From positions 655,001-719,000 of the forward strand of contig NZ_CP039648.1 in assembly GCF_004923315.1 (NCBI RefSeq): a stretch of DNA of 64,000 bases, in the 5' to 3' direction. Every line of letters begins with the position of its first letter. Within the stretch, counting starts at the first letter, position 1. Of this stretch, positions 39,734 to 49,289 are shown piece by piece. Source of the stretch: Azospirillum sp. TSA2s. Lineage in GTDB: Bacteria > Pseudomonadota > Alphaproteobacteria > Azospirillales > Azospirillaceae. The notes under the pieces were generated by a model. The model saw only the letters and a list, made by a program, of their open reading frames with translations. It was not told the origin of the DNA and searched no databases. A program made the translations under genes and the position numbers.

Positions 39734-40186
39734 TCAGCCCGACAGCTTGGGCGGCCAGTTCTGGGTGTTGATGCGGCTGGTCCATTCCAGGAAGGCGGCG
39801 AGATCCTCGACCTCCTTCTCAGACAGGTTGAACTGCGGCATCTGGCGCCGGCCCTCGATCCCGGAGGGCTGGGCCGCCATCCAGGCCTTCAGTGCCATCA
39901 CCGCACCTTCGGGGTCCTTGTCGCCGCCGTAACGCAGCCAGACGTTGCCCAGCTCGGGTGCGAAATAAGCGCCTTCGCCCAGCAGCGTGTGGCAGTTGAT
40001 GCAGGAATTCTTTTCCCACACATGCTTGCCGCGGGTGACCGCCTCGGTCAGCCCCTTCTTGTCGGTGCTGGTGTTGACGATGTAGTTGTGGCTAAGCGCG
40101 GTCATCGTGACAAATGTCGCAAAGAAAAATAGCGATCCGCCATAGAAGATGTTGCGCGCGGCCGCCTTGGTAAAGCGTTCGGTCAT
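39734..40186 (-). CDS. norC: NorC, membrane-anchored cytochrome c subunit of nitric oxide reductase
   Basis: 150 residues. One N-terminal membrane anchor (about 14-36) precedes a heme c site Cys62-x2-Cys65-His66 (CINCH), with the axial Met116 in RRQMPQF. It passes electrons from soluble cytochrome c or azurin to NorB. First gene of norCBQD-mog. The FNR-type box at 40352-40367 lies 166 bp upstream of its ATG. Confidence 0.97.
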   Translation of the reverse strand: MTERFTKAAARNIFYGGSLFFFATFVTMTALSHNYIVNTSTDKKGLTEAVTRGKHVWEKNSCINCHTLLGEGAYFAPELGNVWLRYGGDKDPEGAVMALKAWMAAQPSGIEGRRQMPQFNLSEKEVEDLAAFLEWTSRINTQNWPPKLSG

Positions 40187-40351
40187 CGCTTGGGATCCCT
40201 GGAAGTCTCGATCTGTCGGTCGAGTGGGGTCGGTTCGGGAGGCGTTGGTTGCGCGAAGCCACAGTCTGGAAGCAAGGGGCCGGAAGACGGGCGTCGCAGC
40301 GTCTTACCGCCACGGGTCAGGCGAATAATTGACCGTGGAGGGAGGGCATTC

Positions 40352-40367
40352 CTTGACCGAGATCAAG
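40352..40367. promoter_or_regulatory. FNR/NnrR-type box between divergent norC and norE
   Basis: CTTGA-N6-TCAAG, centred at 40359.5. On the plus side, transcription about 41 bp downstream would begin near 40401, leaving about 34 nt before the norE ATG. On the minus side a TATTCG hexamer (40322-40327) is a possible norC -10. One box could serve both directions. Confidence 0.8.
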
Positions 40368-40434
40368 CCGAATGGGGGATGGCGGACATATCATTCGCAT
40401 ACGTGATGACAAGGTTTGGACACGGGATTTGGAA

Positions 40435-41034
40435 ATGGCCGACATCGAGATGACGGGCCTGGAAATGGCGGGCCCGGACGAAAGGGCGAGCGGCCTTGCC
40501 GCCCTGCCCGGCAACCTGATGATGTGGATCCTGATTTTCAGCGAACTTGCGGTGTTCGGCGCAGCCTTCATCGGCTTCGCCGTCGCCCGCGTGCTGGACC
40601 CGGCGACCTTCGCCGCGGGACAGGCCCATCTGAACGGCACGGCGGGCGCGCTGAACACCATGGTGCTGGTCACCAGCGGCTATCTGGCCGCCCGCGGCGT
40701 CGCCGCCGCCCGGCGCGGCGCGGTGGCGCAGGCCCGCCGGGCGATGCTGATCGCTGCGGCGGTCGGATCGGTGTTCCTGGCGGTGAAGGCGATGGAATAT
40801 TCGGCGACGCTGGGTGCCGGCCTGACCATCGACACCAACACCTTCTTCACCCTCTATTTCCTGCTGACCGGCTTCCACGCCCTGCATGTGGTGCTGGGGA
40901 TCGTCATCCTGCTGCTGGTCAGCCGGTCCGGCCCCGACACGCTGGTGGAGAATCTGGAGACGGGCGCGGCCTTCTGGCACATGGTCGATCTGGTCTGGGT
41001 GATCCTCTATCCGCTCGTCTATCTTATCCGTTGA
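40435..41034 (+). CDS. norE: NorE-like, cytochrome c oxidase subunit III family protein
   Basis: 199 residues with five membrane helices. LPGNLMMWILIFSELAVFGAAFIGF and the C-terminal FHALHVVLGI and FWHMVDLVWVILYPLVYL are COX3 motifs. In Paracoccus, norEF increase NO reductase activity without being the catalytic enzyme. ATG at 40435 is chosen because an earlier in-frame ATG at 40372 lies upstream of the transcription start predicted from the FNR box. Confidence 0.92.
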   Translation: MADIEMTGLEMAGPDERASGLAALPGNLMMWILIFSELAVFGAAFIGFAVARVLDPATFAAGQAHLNGTAGALNTMVLVTSGYLAARGVAAARRGAVAQARRAMLIAAAVGSVFLAVKAMEYSATLGAGLTIDTNTFFTLYFLLTGFHALHVVLGIVILLLVSRSGPDTLVENLETGAAFWHMVDLVWVILYPLVYLIR

Positions 41035-41045
41035 GGAGACCGGTC

Positions 41046-41348
41046 ATGACGTTTCTCAAGAAGATCGACCGGCTGACGCTGTCCTGGCTGGTGCTGATCG
41101 GCCTGACCCTCGTCACCCTTCTGTTCGCCCGCCACGGCGATGCGGGCGGCAATGTCGGGATCGCCGGGGCGGCGCTGCTGCTGGCGCTTGCGGTGACGAA
41201 GGGGCGGGAAATCCTTCTGCATTACCTGGAACTGGACCAGGCCGGCCCGGGCTGGCGGCTGGCGATGACCGGCTGGCTGGTGCTGCTGTGCGGGGTCATC
41301 CTGCTGGTCACCGCCGCCGGAGCCCTGGGCTGGATCGGCCCGCACTGA
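41046..41348 (+). CDS. norF: NorF-like, cytochrome c oxidase subunit IV-type membrane protein
   Basis: 100 residues with three membrane helices (about 12-30, 35-55 and 75-97), the size and plan of prokaryotic COX4-like/NorF proteins. It follows norE by 11 bp with GAGGAGA upstream of the ATG. It probably assists NO reductase together with NorE. The symbol is from context and topology. Confidence 0.85.
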   Translation: MTFLKKIDRLTLSWLVLIGLTLVTLLFARHGDAGGNVGIAGAALLLALAVTKGREILLHYLELDQAGPGWRLAMTGWLVLLCGVILLVTAAGALGWIGPH

Positions 41349-41374
41349 GTCCCAATCAATAAGGAAAGCCGGCA

Positions 41375-41530
41375 ATGACCGAAGCCAAGCTGGGCCTGAT
41401 CCTGACCAGCGTCGCCGTCATCGTGGTGGCGGTGGCGCTCTACCGCCAGCGGGCGCTGGGACGCAACGGACTGGTGACGGTGATCGCCGCCACCGCCGCC
41501 GTCTTCGCCGCGATGTTCTTCACCCAGTGA
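41375..41530 (+). CDS. 51-residue membrane protein, third gene of the norEF unit
   Basis: Reads MTEAKLGLILTSVAVIVVAV at its start and ends with AVFAAMFFTQ. It has two hydrophobic helices (about 6-22 and 33-49) joined by a basic turn RQRALGRNG. AAGGAAA precedes the ATG. It lies 26 bp after norF on the same strand and ends 6 bp before the convergent kynB stop. No family is recognised. Co-expression with norEF suggests a small accessory subunit in NO respiration. Confidence 0.7.
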   Translation: MTEAKLGLILTSVAVIVVAVALYRQRALGRNGLVTVIAATAAVFAAMFFTQ

Positions 41531-41536
41531 TCCCGC

Positions 41537-42370
41537 TCACGCCGTCAGAAGCGTCTGCACCAGTTCGGAGTCCGGGTCCGTCAGATCGTCGATGACGTCG
41601 AAGTGGTGTCGCCCCTCGGCCAGACGCAGCGCGGTCGCCACCCCCAGCCCGAGCCAGACGTTGGCGAGCAGTTCCGACTGACGGACGAACTCCGGCCGCT
41701 CGGCGGCCCCCACCCAGCAGGTGATGCCGATGCCCGGTCGGGGACGCAGCAGAGCCGGGCTTTCCGCCGCGGCCTCCGCCTCGTCCAGCCGCAGCGTGGT
41801 GTTCATCCCGGTGTTCAGCAGCGGGCGCAGGTCATGCAGGCCGCTGATCGAGACGACGTGCTCCACCCGATCCCGGACCTCTTCCGACAGCGGGGCGTCG
41901 GCGCAGGCGAGCCGGCTGACCAGATGACCGCCTGCGGAATGGCCGGTCAGGCGCAGCGGCCCGGCCTCAGCCGCCGCGATGGCCTCCACCGCCCGCGCCA
42001 CCTGCCGGGTGATGCCGGCGATGCGGTTTTCCGGGCACAGCGTGTAGCCGGGCATGGCGACCGCCCAGCCGCGCGCGAGCGGCCCGGCGGCCAGATGCGA
42101 CCAGCGCCCCTTGTCGAAGGCCATCCAGTAGCCGCCATGGACGAAGACCACCGTTCCCTTGGGCGCCCCCTCCGGCCGGAACAGGTCGTAGCGTTCCCGC
42201 TCCCCGTCGCCATAGGGCAGGTCCAACTCCGCCCGGCCGGCGCCGGCAATCTCCGCCCGGAAGGCGGCGGCCCGCTCCGCCCATCGCGCGGGGTAGGTGT
42301 CGCCGCCGGGGATGTAGGCGCTGTTGCTGTAGGCGTCGTCCCAGTCCACGATCCTGTGCAAACCCGTCAA
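41537..42370 (-). CDS. kynB: Kynurenine formamidase, alpha/beta-hydrolase type
   Basis: 277 residues. HGGYW (the oxyanion motif) and the nucleophile elbow GHSAGG, with a late His in GRHHFDV, give an esterase-type arylformamidase, which turns N-formylkynurenine into kynurenine. This differs from the metal-dependent cyclase-like KynB found in many bacteria; the symbol is by function. The start is read as TTG at 42370, overlapping the kynA stop (TTGA). GTG seven codons later is an alternative. Last gene of kynU-kynA-kynB. Confidence 0.85.
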   Translation of the reverse strand: MTGLHRIVDWDDAYSNSAYIPGGDTYPARWAERAAAFRAEIAGAGRAELDLPYGDGERERYDLFRPEGAPKGTVVFVHGGYWMAFDKGRWSHLAAGPLARGWAVAMPGYTLCPENRIAGITRQVARAVEAIAAAEAGPLRLTGHSAGGHLVSRLACADAPLSEEVRDRVEHVVSISGLHDLRPLLNTGMNTTLRLDEAEAAAESPALLRPRPGIGITCWVGAAERPEFVRQSELLANVWLGLGVATALRLAEGRHHFDVIDDLTDPDSELVQTLLTA

Positions 42371-43218
42371 AGCACCGTCCTCACCCGCCAGAGTTCCGGG
42401 AAAAGCTCCACCGCCAGCATGTTGCGCAGGTAGGACACGCCGCCGGTGCCGCCGGTGCCGCGCTTGAAGCCGATCACCCGCTCCACCGTCGTGACATGGT
42501 TGAAACGCCAGCGGCGGAAGTAATCCTCGAAATCCACCAGCTTCTCGGCCAGTTCGTAGAGCGGCCAATGGGTTTCGGGCGATTGGTAGATCACCCGCCA
42601 CGCCTCGGTCACGCCGTCATGGGGCTGGTGGGTCTGCGAGACGTCGCGCTCCAGAACCTCCGCCGGGACCGGAATGCCGTTGCGGGCGAGCAGGCGCAAC
42701 GCCTCGTCATACAGGCTGGGGCGGGACAGTTCCTGTTCCAGCAGGGCGTGGATTTCCGGACGGTGGGCGTGGGGCCGCAGCATCGCCGGATTGCGGTTGC
42801 CCAGCAGGAATTCGATCTCCCGGTACTGGTAGGACTGGAAGCCGGAGGACTGGCCGAGATCGTCGCGGAAGCGGGTGTATTCGCTGGGCGTCATCGTGCG
42901 CAGAACGTCCCAGGCCGAGTTCAGCTGTTCGAAGATGCGGGCGACGCGGGCCAGCATCTTGAAGGCGGGCGACAGCCGGTCCTCGCGGATCGCCTCGCGG
43001 GCGGCGCGGATCTCGTAGACGGCCAGCCGCATCCACAGCTCCGACGTCTGGTGCTGGATGATGAACAGCATCTCGTCATGGGCGGTGGAACGCGGGACCT
43101 GCGCCCCCAGGATGCGGTCGAGCTGCAGATAGTCGCCGTAGGACATCCGACCGTCGAACGCCATCTGCGCGCCCTCGTCCGCTGGATCGTAAGGCCCCCT
43201 CTTGTCCTGCCCGCTCAT
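42367..43218 (-). CDS. kynA: Tryptophan 2,3-dioxygenase
   Basis: 283 residues. The heme enzyme that opens L-tryptophan to N-formylkynurenine. [28 protein letters not shown], the heme His in [12 protein letters not shown] and the glycine-rich loop KRGTGGTGG are diagnostic. ATG at 43218 overlaps the kynU stop (ATGA). The middle gene of the catabolic operon. Confidence 0.97.
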   Translation of the reverse strand: MSGQDKRGPYDPADEGAQMAFDGRMSYGDYLQLDRILGAQVPRSTAHDEMLFIIQHQTSELWMRLAVYEIRAAREAIREDRLSPAFKMLARVARIFEQLNSAWDVLRTMTPSEYTRFRDDLGQSSGFQSYQYREIEFLLGNRNPAMLRPHAHRPEIHALLEQELSRPSLYDEALRLLARNGIPVPAEVLERDVSQTHQPHDGVTEAWRVIYQSPETHWPLYELAEKLVDFEDYFRRWRFNHVTTVERVIGFKRGTGGTGGVSYLRNMLAVELFPELWRVRTVL

Positions 43219-44408
43219 GTCACAATCGCCTTCTTGTGGTATTCGGGCCGGTCCCAAAGCCCGCCGTCCATAACCTGCTTCAGAATCGCGACGGCGCCGC
43301 GCACTTCCGACTCGCCGATGTAGAGCGGGGTGAAGCCGAAGCGCAGCACGTCGGGCGCGCGGAAGTCGCCGATCACGCCGCGGTCGATCAGCGCCTGCAT
43401 GATGGCGTAGCCCTGGGGATGGCGGAACGACACCTGGCTGCCGCGCCGGGTGCCGTCGCGCGGGGAGGCCAACTCCAGCATCGGGCATTGCGCTTCGACC
43501 GACTCGATGAACAGGTCGCACAGCGCGACGGAGGCGCGGCGGATGTCGGCCATGTCGACATCGTCCCAGACATCCAGCGCGGCGTCGAGCGCGGCCAGCG
43601 CGATCACCGGCGGGGTGCCGACGCGCATCCGCTCCACCCCGGCACCGGGGCGGTAGGAGGGGTCGAAGGCGAAGGGCGCCTCATGCCCCATCCAGCCGGA
43701 CAGCGCCGGCCGCGCGGTTTCCGCATGTTGCGGGGCGACATAGATGAAGGCCGGGGCGCCCGGCCCGCCATTCAGATATTTGTAGGTGCAGCCGACGGCG
43801 AAATCCGCCCCGGCGCCGGCCAGATCGACCGGCAGCGCGCCGGCGGAATGGGCGAGGTCCCACACCGTCACCACCCCCGCCGCATGGGCCTTGGCGGTCA
43901 ACGCCGCCATGTCGTGCAGGCGCCCGGTCCGGTAATCGACCTGGGTCAGCATCAGCACGGCGACATCCTCGCCGATCGCGGCCTCGACCTCTTCCGGCGC
44001 CACCACCTTCAGGACATGGCCGCGGCCCAGCGTTTCGATCAGCCCCTCCGCCATGTAGAGGTCGGTCGGGAAATTGCCGCTGTCGGACAGGATCACCCGG
44101 CGGTCCGGCCGCATCGCCAGCGCGGCGGCCAGCGCCTGATAGACCTTGATCGACAGGGTATCGCCGACCACGACGCTGCACTCCGGCGCGCCGATCAGGC
44201 GGGCGATGCGGTCGCCGAGTTTACGTGGCTGCACCATCCAGCCGGCGCTGTTCCAGCCGCGGATCAGCTGGCCGCCCCATTCATCGGCCAGGGTGCGGGC
44301 CACCCGCTCCTCGGCAGCGATCGGCAGCGGCCCCAGCGAGTTGCCGTCCAGATAGATCACCCCGTCGGGAAGGCGGAAGCGGGCGCGGGTCTTGTAAAAA
44401 TCAGTCAT
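43215..44408 (-). CDS. kynU: Kynureninase
   Basis: 397 residues. PLP enzyme that splits kynurenine to anthranilate and alanine. [25 protein letters not shown] and the PLP-lysine motif [15 protein letters not shown] are family signatures. ATG at 44408; an upstream in-frame ATG lacks conservation. First gene of the operon, divergent from the aromatic aminotransferase across 207 bp. Together with kynA and kynB it makes anthranilate. Confidence 0.96.
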   Translation of the reverse strand: MTDFYKTRARFRLPDGVIYLDGNSLGPLPIAAEERVARTLADEWGGQLIRGWNSAGWMVQPRKLGDRIARLIGAPECSVVVGDTLSIKVYQALAAALAMRPDRRVILSDSGNFPTDLYMAEGLIETLGRGHVLKVVAPEEVEAAIGEDVAVLMLTQVDYRTGRLHDMAALTAKAHAAGVVTVWDLAHSAGALPVDLAGAGADFAVGCTYKYLNGGPGAPAFIYVAPQHAETARPALSGWMGHEAPFAFDPSYRPGAGVERMRVGTPPVIALAALDAALDVWDDVDMADIRRASVALCDLFIESVEAQCPMLELASPRDGTRRGSQVSFRHPQGYAIMQALIDRGVIGDFRAPDVLRFGFTPLYIGESEVRGAVAILKQVMDGGLWDRPEYHKKAIVT

Positions 44409-44615
44409 CGATCTGACTGCTCCTTCCAGGTGAAGGATGCCCGGCAATCGCTGGCTTTGCAAATTGTCGCGATGCTTAAGCGTATCAGACGATATGATTT
44501 CCCCATTGTCCCGGATGCCGCGAAAGTGGAGGATCGCACCGGCCGGGCCCTCCGGCCCCTGTCATTTCCTCCGCCACCACCGCGCTTATCACCAACAAGG
44601 ACCGGACGCACCGCC

Positions 44616-45788
44616 ATGTTCAACGCGCTTTCCCGCCAGCCCGACGACGCCCTGCTCGCCCTGATCGGGCTGTACAAGCAGGATCCGCGGCCGGGCAAGG
44701 TCGATCTCGGCGTCGGGGTCTACCGTGACGAGGAGGGGCGCACCCCGGTCTTCCGCGCGGTGAAGGCGGCGGAACGGCTGCTGCTGGAGGGGCAGGACAG
44801 CAAGTCCTACCTGGGGCTGGAAGGCGACGCGGGATATCTGGAGCGGCTGTGGTCGCTGGTGGGCGGCGCGGCCGGGTCGAAGGTCACCGCCGCCGGCGTT
44901 CAGACCCCCGGCGGATCGGGCGCGTTGCGTCTGGCCGCCGACCTCGTCCTGCGCGGCGGGTCGAAGCGCGTGCTGGTCGGCCAGCCGACCTGGCCCAACC
45001 ATGTCGGCATCTTCGCCGCCGCCGGGCTGGAGGTGGTGAGCCATCCCTTCTTCGACACCGCCAGCCAGACCGTGCTGTTCGACCGCATGGTCGCAGCGTT
45101 CGAGGCGGCGCAGCCCGGCGACGTCGCCCTGCTGCACGGCAGCTGCCACAACCCGACCGGCGCGCCGCTGTCGCTCGACCAGTGGAAGACCATCGCGGCG
45201 GTGCTGGAGACGCGCGGCGTGCTGCCGCTGGTCGATCTCGCCTATCAGGGCTTCGGCCGCGGGCTGGACGAGGATGCGGAGGGGCTGCGTTACCTGATCG
45301 GCACGGTGCCGGAAACGCTGGTCGCCGTGTCGTCGTCCAAGTCCTTCGGCCTCTACCGCGAGCGCACCGGCGCCATCTTCGCCGTCGCCGCGGCGCCGGC
45401 CGCTGCCGAGCTTGCCAAGTCCAATCTGATGGCGCTGGCCCGCACCAGCTATTCGATGCCGCCCGACCATGGCGCCGCCGTCGTGCGCACCATCCTGAGC
45501 GATGCCACCCTGACCGCCGACTGGACCGCCGAGCTGGACGGCATGCGCGCCCGCATCACCGGCATCCGCCGCAAGCTGGCCGCCGGACTGGCCGGCGCCT
45601 TCCCCGCCCTGACGGCGGTGGCGGAGCAGGAGGGCATGTTCTCCCTGCTGCCGCTGACCGAGGCGGAGGTGCTGCGCCTGCGCGCCGACCACGCCATCTA
45701 CATGCCGACCTCCGGCCGCATCAACATCGCCGGCCTGAAGACGGCCGAGGTGGACGACGTGGTGGCGAAGTTCGTGGCTCTTCGTTAA
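44616..45788 (+). CDS. tyrB: Aromatic amino acid / aspartate aminotransferase (class I)
   Basis: 390 residues. Fold-type I aminotransferase of the AspC/TyrB branch: VDLGVGVYRDEEGRTP at the start, HGSCHNPTG, the PLP-lysine SSSKSFGLYRERTG, and RINIAGL at the end. Aromatic and aspartate substrates overlap in this family. Placement opposite the kyn operon favours aromatic ones. In Azospirillum such enzymes also start the indole-3-pyruvate route to auxin. ATG at 44616; a huge in-frame extension upstream runs antisense to kynU and is rejected. Confidence 0.9.
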   Translation: MFNALSRQPDDALLALIGLYKQDPRPGKVDLGVGVYRDEEGRTPVFRAVKAAERLLLEGQDSKSYLGLEGDAGYLERLWSLVGGAAGSKVTAAGVQTPGGSGALRLAADLVLRGGSKRVLVGQPTWPNHVGIFAAAGLEVVSHPFFDTASQTVLFDRMVAAFEAAQPGDVALLHGSCHNPTGAPLSLDQWKTIAAVLETRGVLPLVDLAYQGFGRGLDEDAEGLRYLIGTVPETLVAVSSSKSFGLYRERTGAIFAVAAAPAAAELAKSNLMALARTSYSMPPDHGAAVVRTILSDATLTADWTAELDGMRARITGIRRKLAAGLAGAFPALTAVAEQEGMFSLLPLTEAEVLRLRADHAIYMPTSGRINIAGLKTAEVDDVVAKFVALR

Positions 45789-45803
45789 GGGGAGCAGACG
45801 ACG

Positions 45804-46433
45804 ATGGCCGCGACCCTCCAGGCTCCGCCCGCCGCGGTGGAGCGTCACCAGCTGTATGAAGACGCGCTCGCCATGCTGATGGGCACGCTGTTCATCGCGC
45901 TGGGCATGCTGATCTATTCCAAGACGATGCTGCTGACCGGCAGCACCGCCGGCTTGGCGCTGCTGCTGAGCTACGTCACCAAGGTTCAGTTCGGCATCAT
46001 CTTCTTCGCGATCAACCTGCCCTTCTACTGGCTGGCCTGGAAGCGGCTGGGCTGGCAGTTCACGGCGCGCACCTTCATCGCCGTGGCGCTGGTGACCCTG
46101 TTCTCCCGCCTGACCGACCAGTGGGTGGGCTTCACCCATCTGGACCCGGTATATGCCACGGTGGTGGGCAGCGGGCTGTGCGGCACCGGCCTCTTGATGC
46201 TGTTCCGCCACCGCACCGGCCTTGGCGGCGTCAACATCCTGGCGATCTACCTGCAGGAGACCTACGGCATCCGCGCCGGCTATTTCCAGCTGGGAGTCGA
46301 CCTCGCCATCCTGGGCGGCGCCTTCTTCGTTCTGGCGCCGGACCGGCTGCTGCTGTCGATCCTGGGAGCCGTCATCGTCAACATCACGCTGGCGATCAAC
46401 CATAAGCCGGGGCGTTATCTCGGCATCAGTTGA
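45804..46433 (+). CDS. YitT family membrane protein
   Basis: 209 residues with about five or six membrane helices. SKTMLLTGSTAGLALLLSY and TGLGGVNILAIYLQE are the paired Gly-rich motifs of the YitT/DUF161 family. The C-terminal DUF2179 domain is missing, so it is the short form. It follows the aminotransferase by 15 bp and is probably co-transcribed. Transport function has been proposed for the family but the substrate is not known. Confidence 0.85.
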   Translation: MAATLQAPPAAVERHQLYEDALAMLMGTLFIALGMLIYSKTMLLTGSTAGLALLLSYVTKVQFGIIFFAINLPFYWLAWKRLGWQFTARTFIAVALVTLFSRLTDQWVGFTHLDPVYATVVGSGLCGTGLLMLFRHRTGLGGVNILAIYLQETYGIRAGYFQLGVDLAILGGAFFVLAPDRLLLSILGAVIVNITLAINHKPGRYLGIS

Positions 46434-46477
46434 TGGGTCGTCAGCTGCGGGTGTTGGATTGAACACGCGCACTCTTA

Positions 46478-46572
46478 TCGGCCGTCATCCCCGCGAAGGC
46501 GGGGATCCAGGCTTTTCCGGAATGAAGCCATTGGGAAAGCTGGATTCCCGCCTTCGCGGGAATGACGGCCGA
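46478..46572. repeat. 95-bp inverted repeat, copy 2
   Basis: Same 33-bp arms and 29-bp unrelated centre as copy 1 at 30872-30966, but inverted: here the CCCC/GGGG arm comes first and the TCCC/GGGA arm second. It lies between the convergent YitT and YchJ genes and may double as a bidirectional transcription barrier. Confidence 0.9.
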
Positions 46573-46600
46573 GAATGGTTCTTAACGTAACTGAGATCTC

Positions 46601-47077
46601 TCAACGCCCGCAGCAGGCCTTGTGCTTGCGCCCCGAGCCGCAGGGGCAGGGATCGTTGCGGCCGACCTTCACCACCCGGCGCGGCGGGTCCTTCGGGTTC
46701 AGGACGCTGTCGACGTAGAGCCAACGGCCATCGACCCGGCGGAAGCGCGACCGTTCATGCAGCGGCCAGTCCTCTCCGTCGCGGCGAAAGGTCAGGAAGA
46801 ACTCGACCATGCCGTCGTCGCCGGTCTCCTCCGCCTTCATGACGGTCAAAGGACCCCACTCGCACTCCTGCGCCACCCGTTCGGCATCGGCCCGGCTGAA
46901 AGCGGCGTGGGTTTCCGGGGCACAGCTGCGCTCGATATGGTCGATGTCGTGGCGGACAAAGGCGGTGTAGCGCGACCGCATCAGCGCTTCGGCCGAGGGC
47001 GCGGGCTGCCCGGCCAGGATCGGGCCGCAGCAGCGGTCGAATTCGACACCCGAACCGCAGGGGCAGGCGGACTTCAC
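46601..47077 (-). CDS. YchJ family protein with two SEC-C zinc motifs (UPF0225)
   Basis: 158 residues. SEC-C motifs lie at both ends: [14 protein letters not shown] at 5-18 and [14 protein letters not shown] at about 144-157. Between them is the YchJ/NTF2-like domain with [17 protein letters not shown]. Such motifs bind zinc and often contact ribosomes or SecB-like partners. The function of YchJ is unknown. ATG at 47077. Divergent from the HD-GYP gene. Confidence 0.93.
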   Translation of the reverse strand: MKSACPCGSGVEFDRCCGPILAGQPAPSAEALMRSRYTAFVRHDIDHIERSCAPETHAAFSRADAERVAQECEWGPLTVMKAEETGDDGMVEFFLTFRRDGEDWPLHERSRFRRVDGRWLYVDSVLNPKDPPRRVVKVGRNDPCPCGSGRKHKACCGR

Positions 47078-47260
47078 GATACAATTCCTTCCATAAGCAT
47101 CGAGTAACGGCCGGCGGCACGGTGCCCGGCAAAACTTAACGCCGTCTCAACATTTCCCGCCGGATCCTGTGACCCGGGTCGGCGATATTGACGCTTGGCG
47201 TGGGCATCGTCTAGATCGGCCGGCCTTGCAATAAGGCTATGGCGCAAACGGGGTGTGGCG

Positions 47261-48652
47261 ATGGGCGCGCGGTTCGGCAGCACGATGACGGCGACGGGCG
47301 AGCGGCGGCGGCTCAACCTGCTTTTCAGGTCCCTGTCCGGCCGCCATGCGGATGTGGCGACGATGCGGCTGCCCACCCCCCGCGCGGTTCTGCTGCGGTT
47401 GGCCGGTGCCGCCCTGTTCCTGGCGCTGGCGGTCGGCGGCATCGCCTTTCTGGTCGAGGTCGAGATCGCCGATGGCCGTGTGGTTGAACTGGCGCGGGAG
47501 GAATCGGCGGCTTTCCTGACCGAAGCCCGCTCCTCGCTCGCGGCCGGCACCGCCGATTCGGAATTGGAAGCGTCGCTCCAGCGCTTCATGGCCAGCCGCA
47601 ACGGGCTGTACCTGAACCATGGCGACGGCCATTTCATCGTCGCGGAGCTTTATGCACCGGATCAGCGGAAGACGGCCGAATATGTCGCACCCGGCGCGGA
47701 ATGGGCGGAACAGCGCCTGTCTTCCACCCGGCACGGCTTCCCCACCGACGGTGACGCGATCTACGACCGCTTTACGCTGGACGGTCATATCTTCATCCAG
47801 ACGATGGAACCGCTGCTCGATTCCGATGGCCGGCTGCTCGGCTATTTCGAAAGCGTCTTCCAGCTTTCGGCCCGCCGCTCGCACGAGATCCTGCGCGACA
47901 CCGCGACGGTGGTCGCCGTGTCGTCGCTGTCGGTGCTGGGGACCGCGCTGGTCCTACTGCCGATCTTCGGGGCCTACAACCGGGGCATCCTGCGGCTGTC
48001 GCGCGGCCTGCTCGACGCCAACATCGGCATGCTGACCGCGCTGGGCAGCGCCATCGCCAAGCGCGACAGCGACACCAACGCCCACAATTACCGGGTGACG
48101 GTCCTGGCCATCCGTCTGGCCGAGGCGCTGGGGTTGGAGGAGGCGGCGATCCGGCAACTGGTGAAGGGCGCCTTCCTGCACGATGTCGGCAAGATCGCCA
48201 TCCCCGACAGCATCCTGCTGAAACCCGGCAAGCTGGATGCCGAGGAGTTCGCGGTGATGAAGACCCATGTCGTCCATGGGCTGGACATCGTCGGCTCGTC
48301 CGACTGGCTGGCCGATGCGGCCGACGTGGTCGGCGGCCACCACGAGAAGTTCGACGGATCGGGCTATCCGCGCGGGCTGAAGGGAGAGGCGATCCCGATC
48401 GCCGCCCGCATCTTCGCCGTCGCCGACGTGTTCGACGCCCTGACCTCCCGCCGCCCCTACAAGGAGCCGATGTCCTACGCCACCACCATGGGCATCCTCG
48501 CCGACGGGGCCGGCAAGCATTTCGACCCGGACGTGCTCGCCCGCTTCACCGCCATCGCCGCCGGCCTGCACGAACGGCTGACCGAGATGGGCGACGACGG
48601 GGTGCGGGAGGAGCTGAGCAGACTGGTGATGCGCTATTTCAAGCTGGCCTGA
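47261..48652 (+). CDS. Membrane HD-GYP c-di-GMP phosphodiesterase
   Basis: 463 residues from ATG 47261, the start being uncertain. TM1 (about 47-67), a periplasmic sensor (about 70-215) and TM2 (about 217-240) precede an HD-GYP domain. The motifs are complete: HDVGKIAIPDSIL, MKTHV, GGHHEKFDGSGYPRGLKGEAIP and ADVFDALTSRRPYK. It should hydrolyse c-di-GMP and could counteract Pel production through PelD. No partner gene is adjacent. The signal bound outside is unknown. Confidence 0.92.
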   Translation: MGARFGSTMTATGERRRLNLLFRSLSGRHADVATMRLPTPRAVLLRLAGAALFLALAVGGIAFLVEVEIADGRVVELAREESAAFLTEARSSLAAGTADSELEASLQRFMASRNGLYLNHGDGHFIVAELYAPDQRKTAEYVAPGAEWAEQRLSSTRHGFPTDGDAIYDRFTLDGHIFIQTMEPLLDSDGRLLGYFESVFQLSARRSHEILRDTATVVAVSSLSVLGTALVLLPIFGAYNRGILRLSRGLLDANIGMLTALGSAIAKRDSDTNAHNYRVTVLAIRLAEALGLEEAAIRQLVKGAFLHDVGKIAIPDSILLKPGKLDAEEFAVMKTHVVHGLDIVGSSDWLADAADVVGGHHEKFDGSGYPRGLKGEAIPIAARIFAVADVFDALTSRRPYKEPMSYATTMGILADGAGKHFDPDVLARFTAIAAGLHERLTEMGDDGVREELSRLVMRYFKLA

Positions 48653-48658
48653 GCCGGC

Positions 48659-49255
48659 TCACGCGGTGAGGCCGCGCAGGAACAGGTCCACCGCCTTGTC
48701 GACGAAGGCGTGGCGCTCCTCCTCCGTCGGTGCGGGACAGAGGCCGAGCACCAGCTGGCAATAGGCGCCGCCCTGCATGGCGGCCAGGAACTGCCGGGCG
48801 ACGAAAGCCGGGTCGTCGGTGGCGATCACCCCGCGCTCAGCCAACCGGGTGAACAGGGCGACGAAATTGGCGATCCCCTGCTCCGGCCCCGCCTGGAAAT
48901 AGAGCCGGGCGGCGACCGGCATCCGCGTCGCCTCCCCCACCACCGCCTGATGGACACGGATCGCCGCATCCGACCACAGCAGGTCGGTGAAGCGGCGGCC
49001 GACCTGGATCAGGACGTCGCGCAACGGCAGCCCATCGAACATCTCCGCCGAAAAGCGCAGGCCGCGCCGCTCGCATTCGGCGGAGATCACCGCGGTATAA
49101 AGCTCCTCCTTCGACGGAAAGCGGGTGTAGAGGGTGGTCTTGGACACCCGCGCCTGCTGCGCCACCTGATCCATCGACGTGGCGGCATAGCCAAGCTCCA
49201 GAAAGACCTCCCGCGCCGCGGCGACGATCTGTTCCGCCTTCGCATCATGGGACAC
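48659..49255 (-). CDS. TetR family repressor of the adjacent RND pump
   Basis: 198 residues from GTG 49255. The HTH lies at about 5-50, with TSMDQVAQQARVSKTTLYTRFPSKEELY. The C-terminal ligand domain resembles the AefR-like/TetR_C group. GTG at 49291 is an alternative but overlaps a palindrome that is a likely operator, so the shorter form is preferred. Divergent from the efflux genes, whose promoter region carries two matching sites. Classic autorepressor arrangement. Confidence 0.87.
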   Translation of the reverse strand: MSHDAKAEQIVAAAREVFLELGYAATSMDQVAQQARVSKTTLYTRFPSKEELYTAVISAECERRGLRFSAEMFDGLPLRDVLIQVGRRFTDLLWSDAAIRVHQAVVGEATRMPVAARLYFQAGPEQGIANFVALFTRLAERGVIATDDPAFVARQFLAAMQGGAYCQLVLGLCPAPTEEERHAFVDKAVDLFLRGLTA

Positions 49256-49289
49256 GGGCGGGTGAGACGCTCTTTGCTCCGATGACTGC

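Noticed and set aside
43236..45788. An 850-codon frame ending in the aminotransferase
   Set aside because: The upstream part is antisense to kynU. The real protein starts at 44616, where family homology begins.
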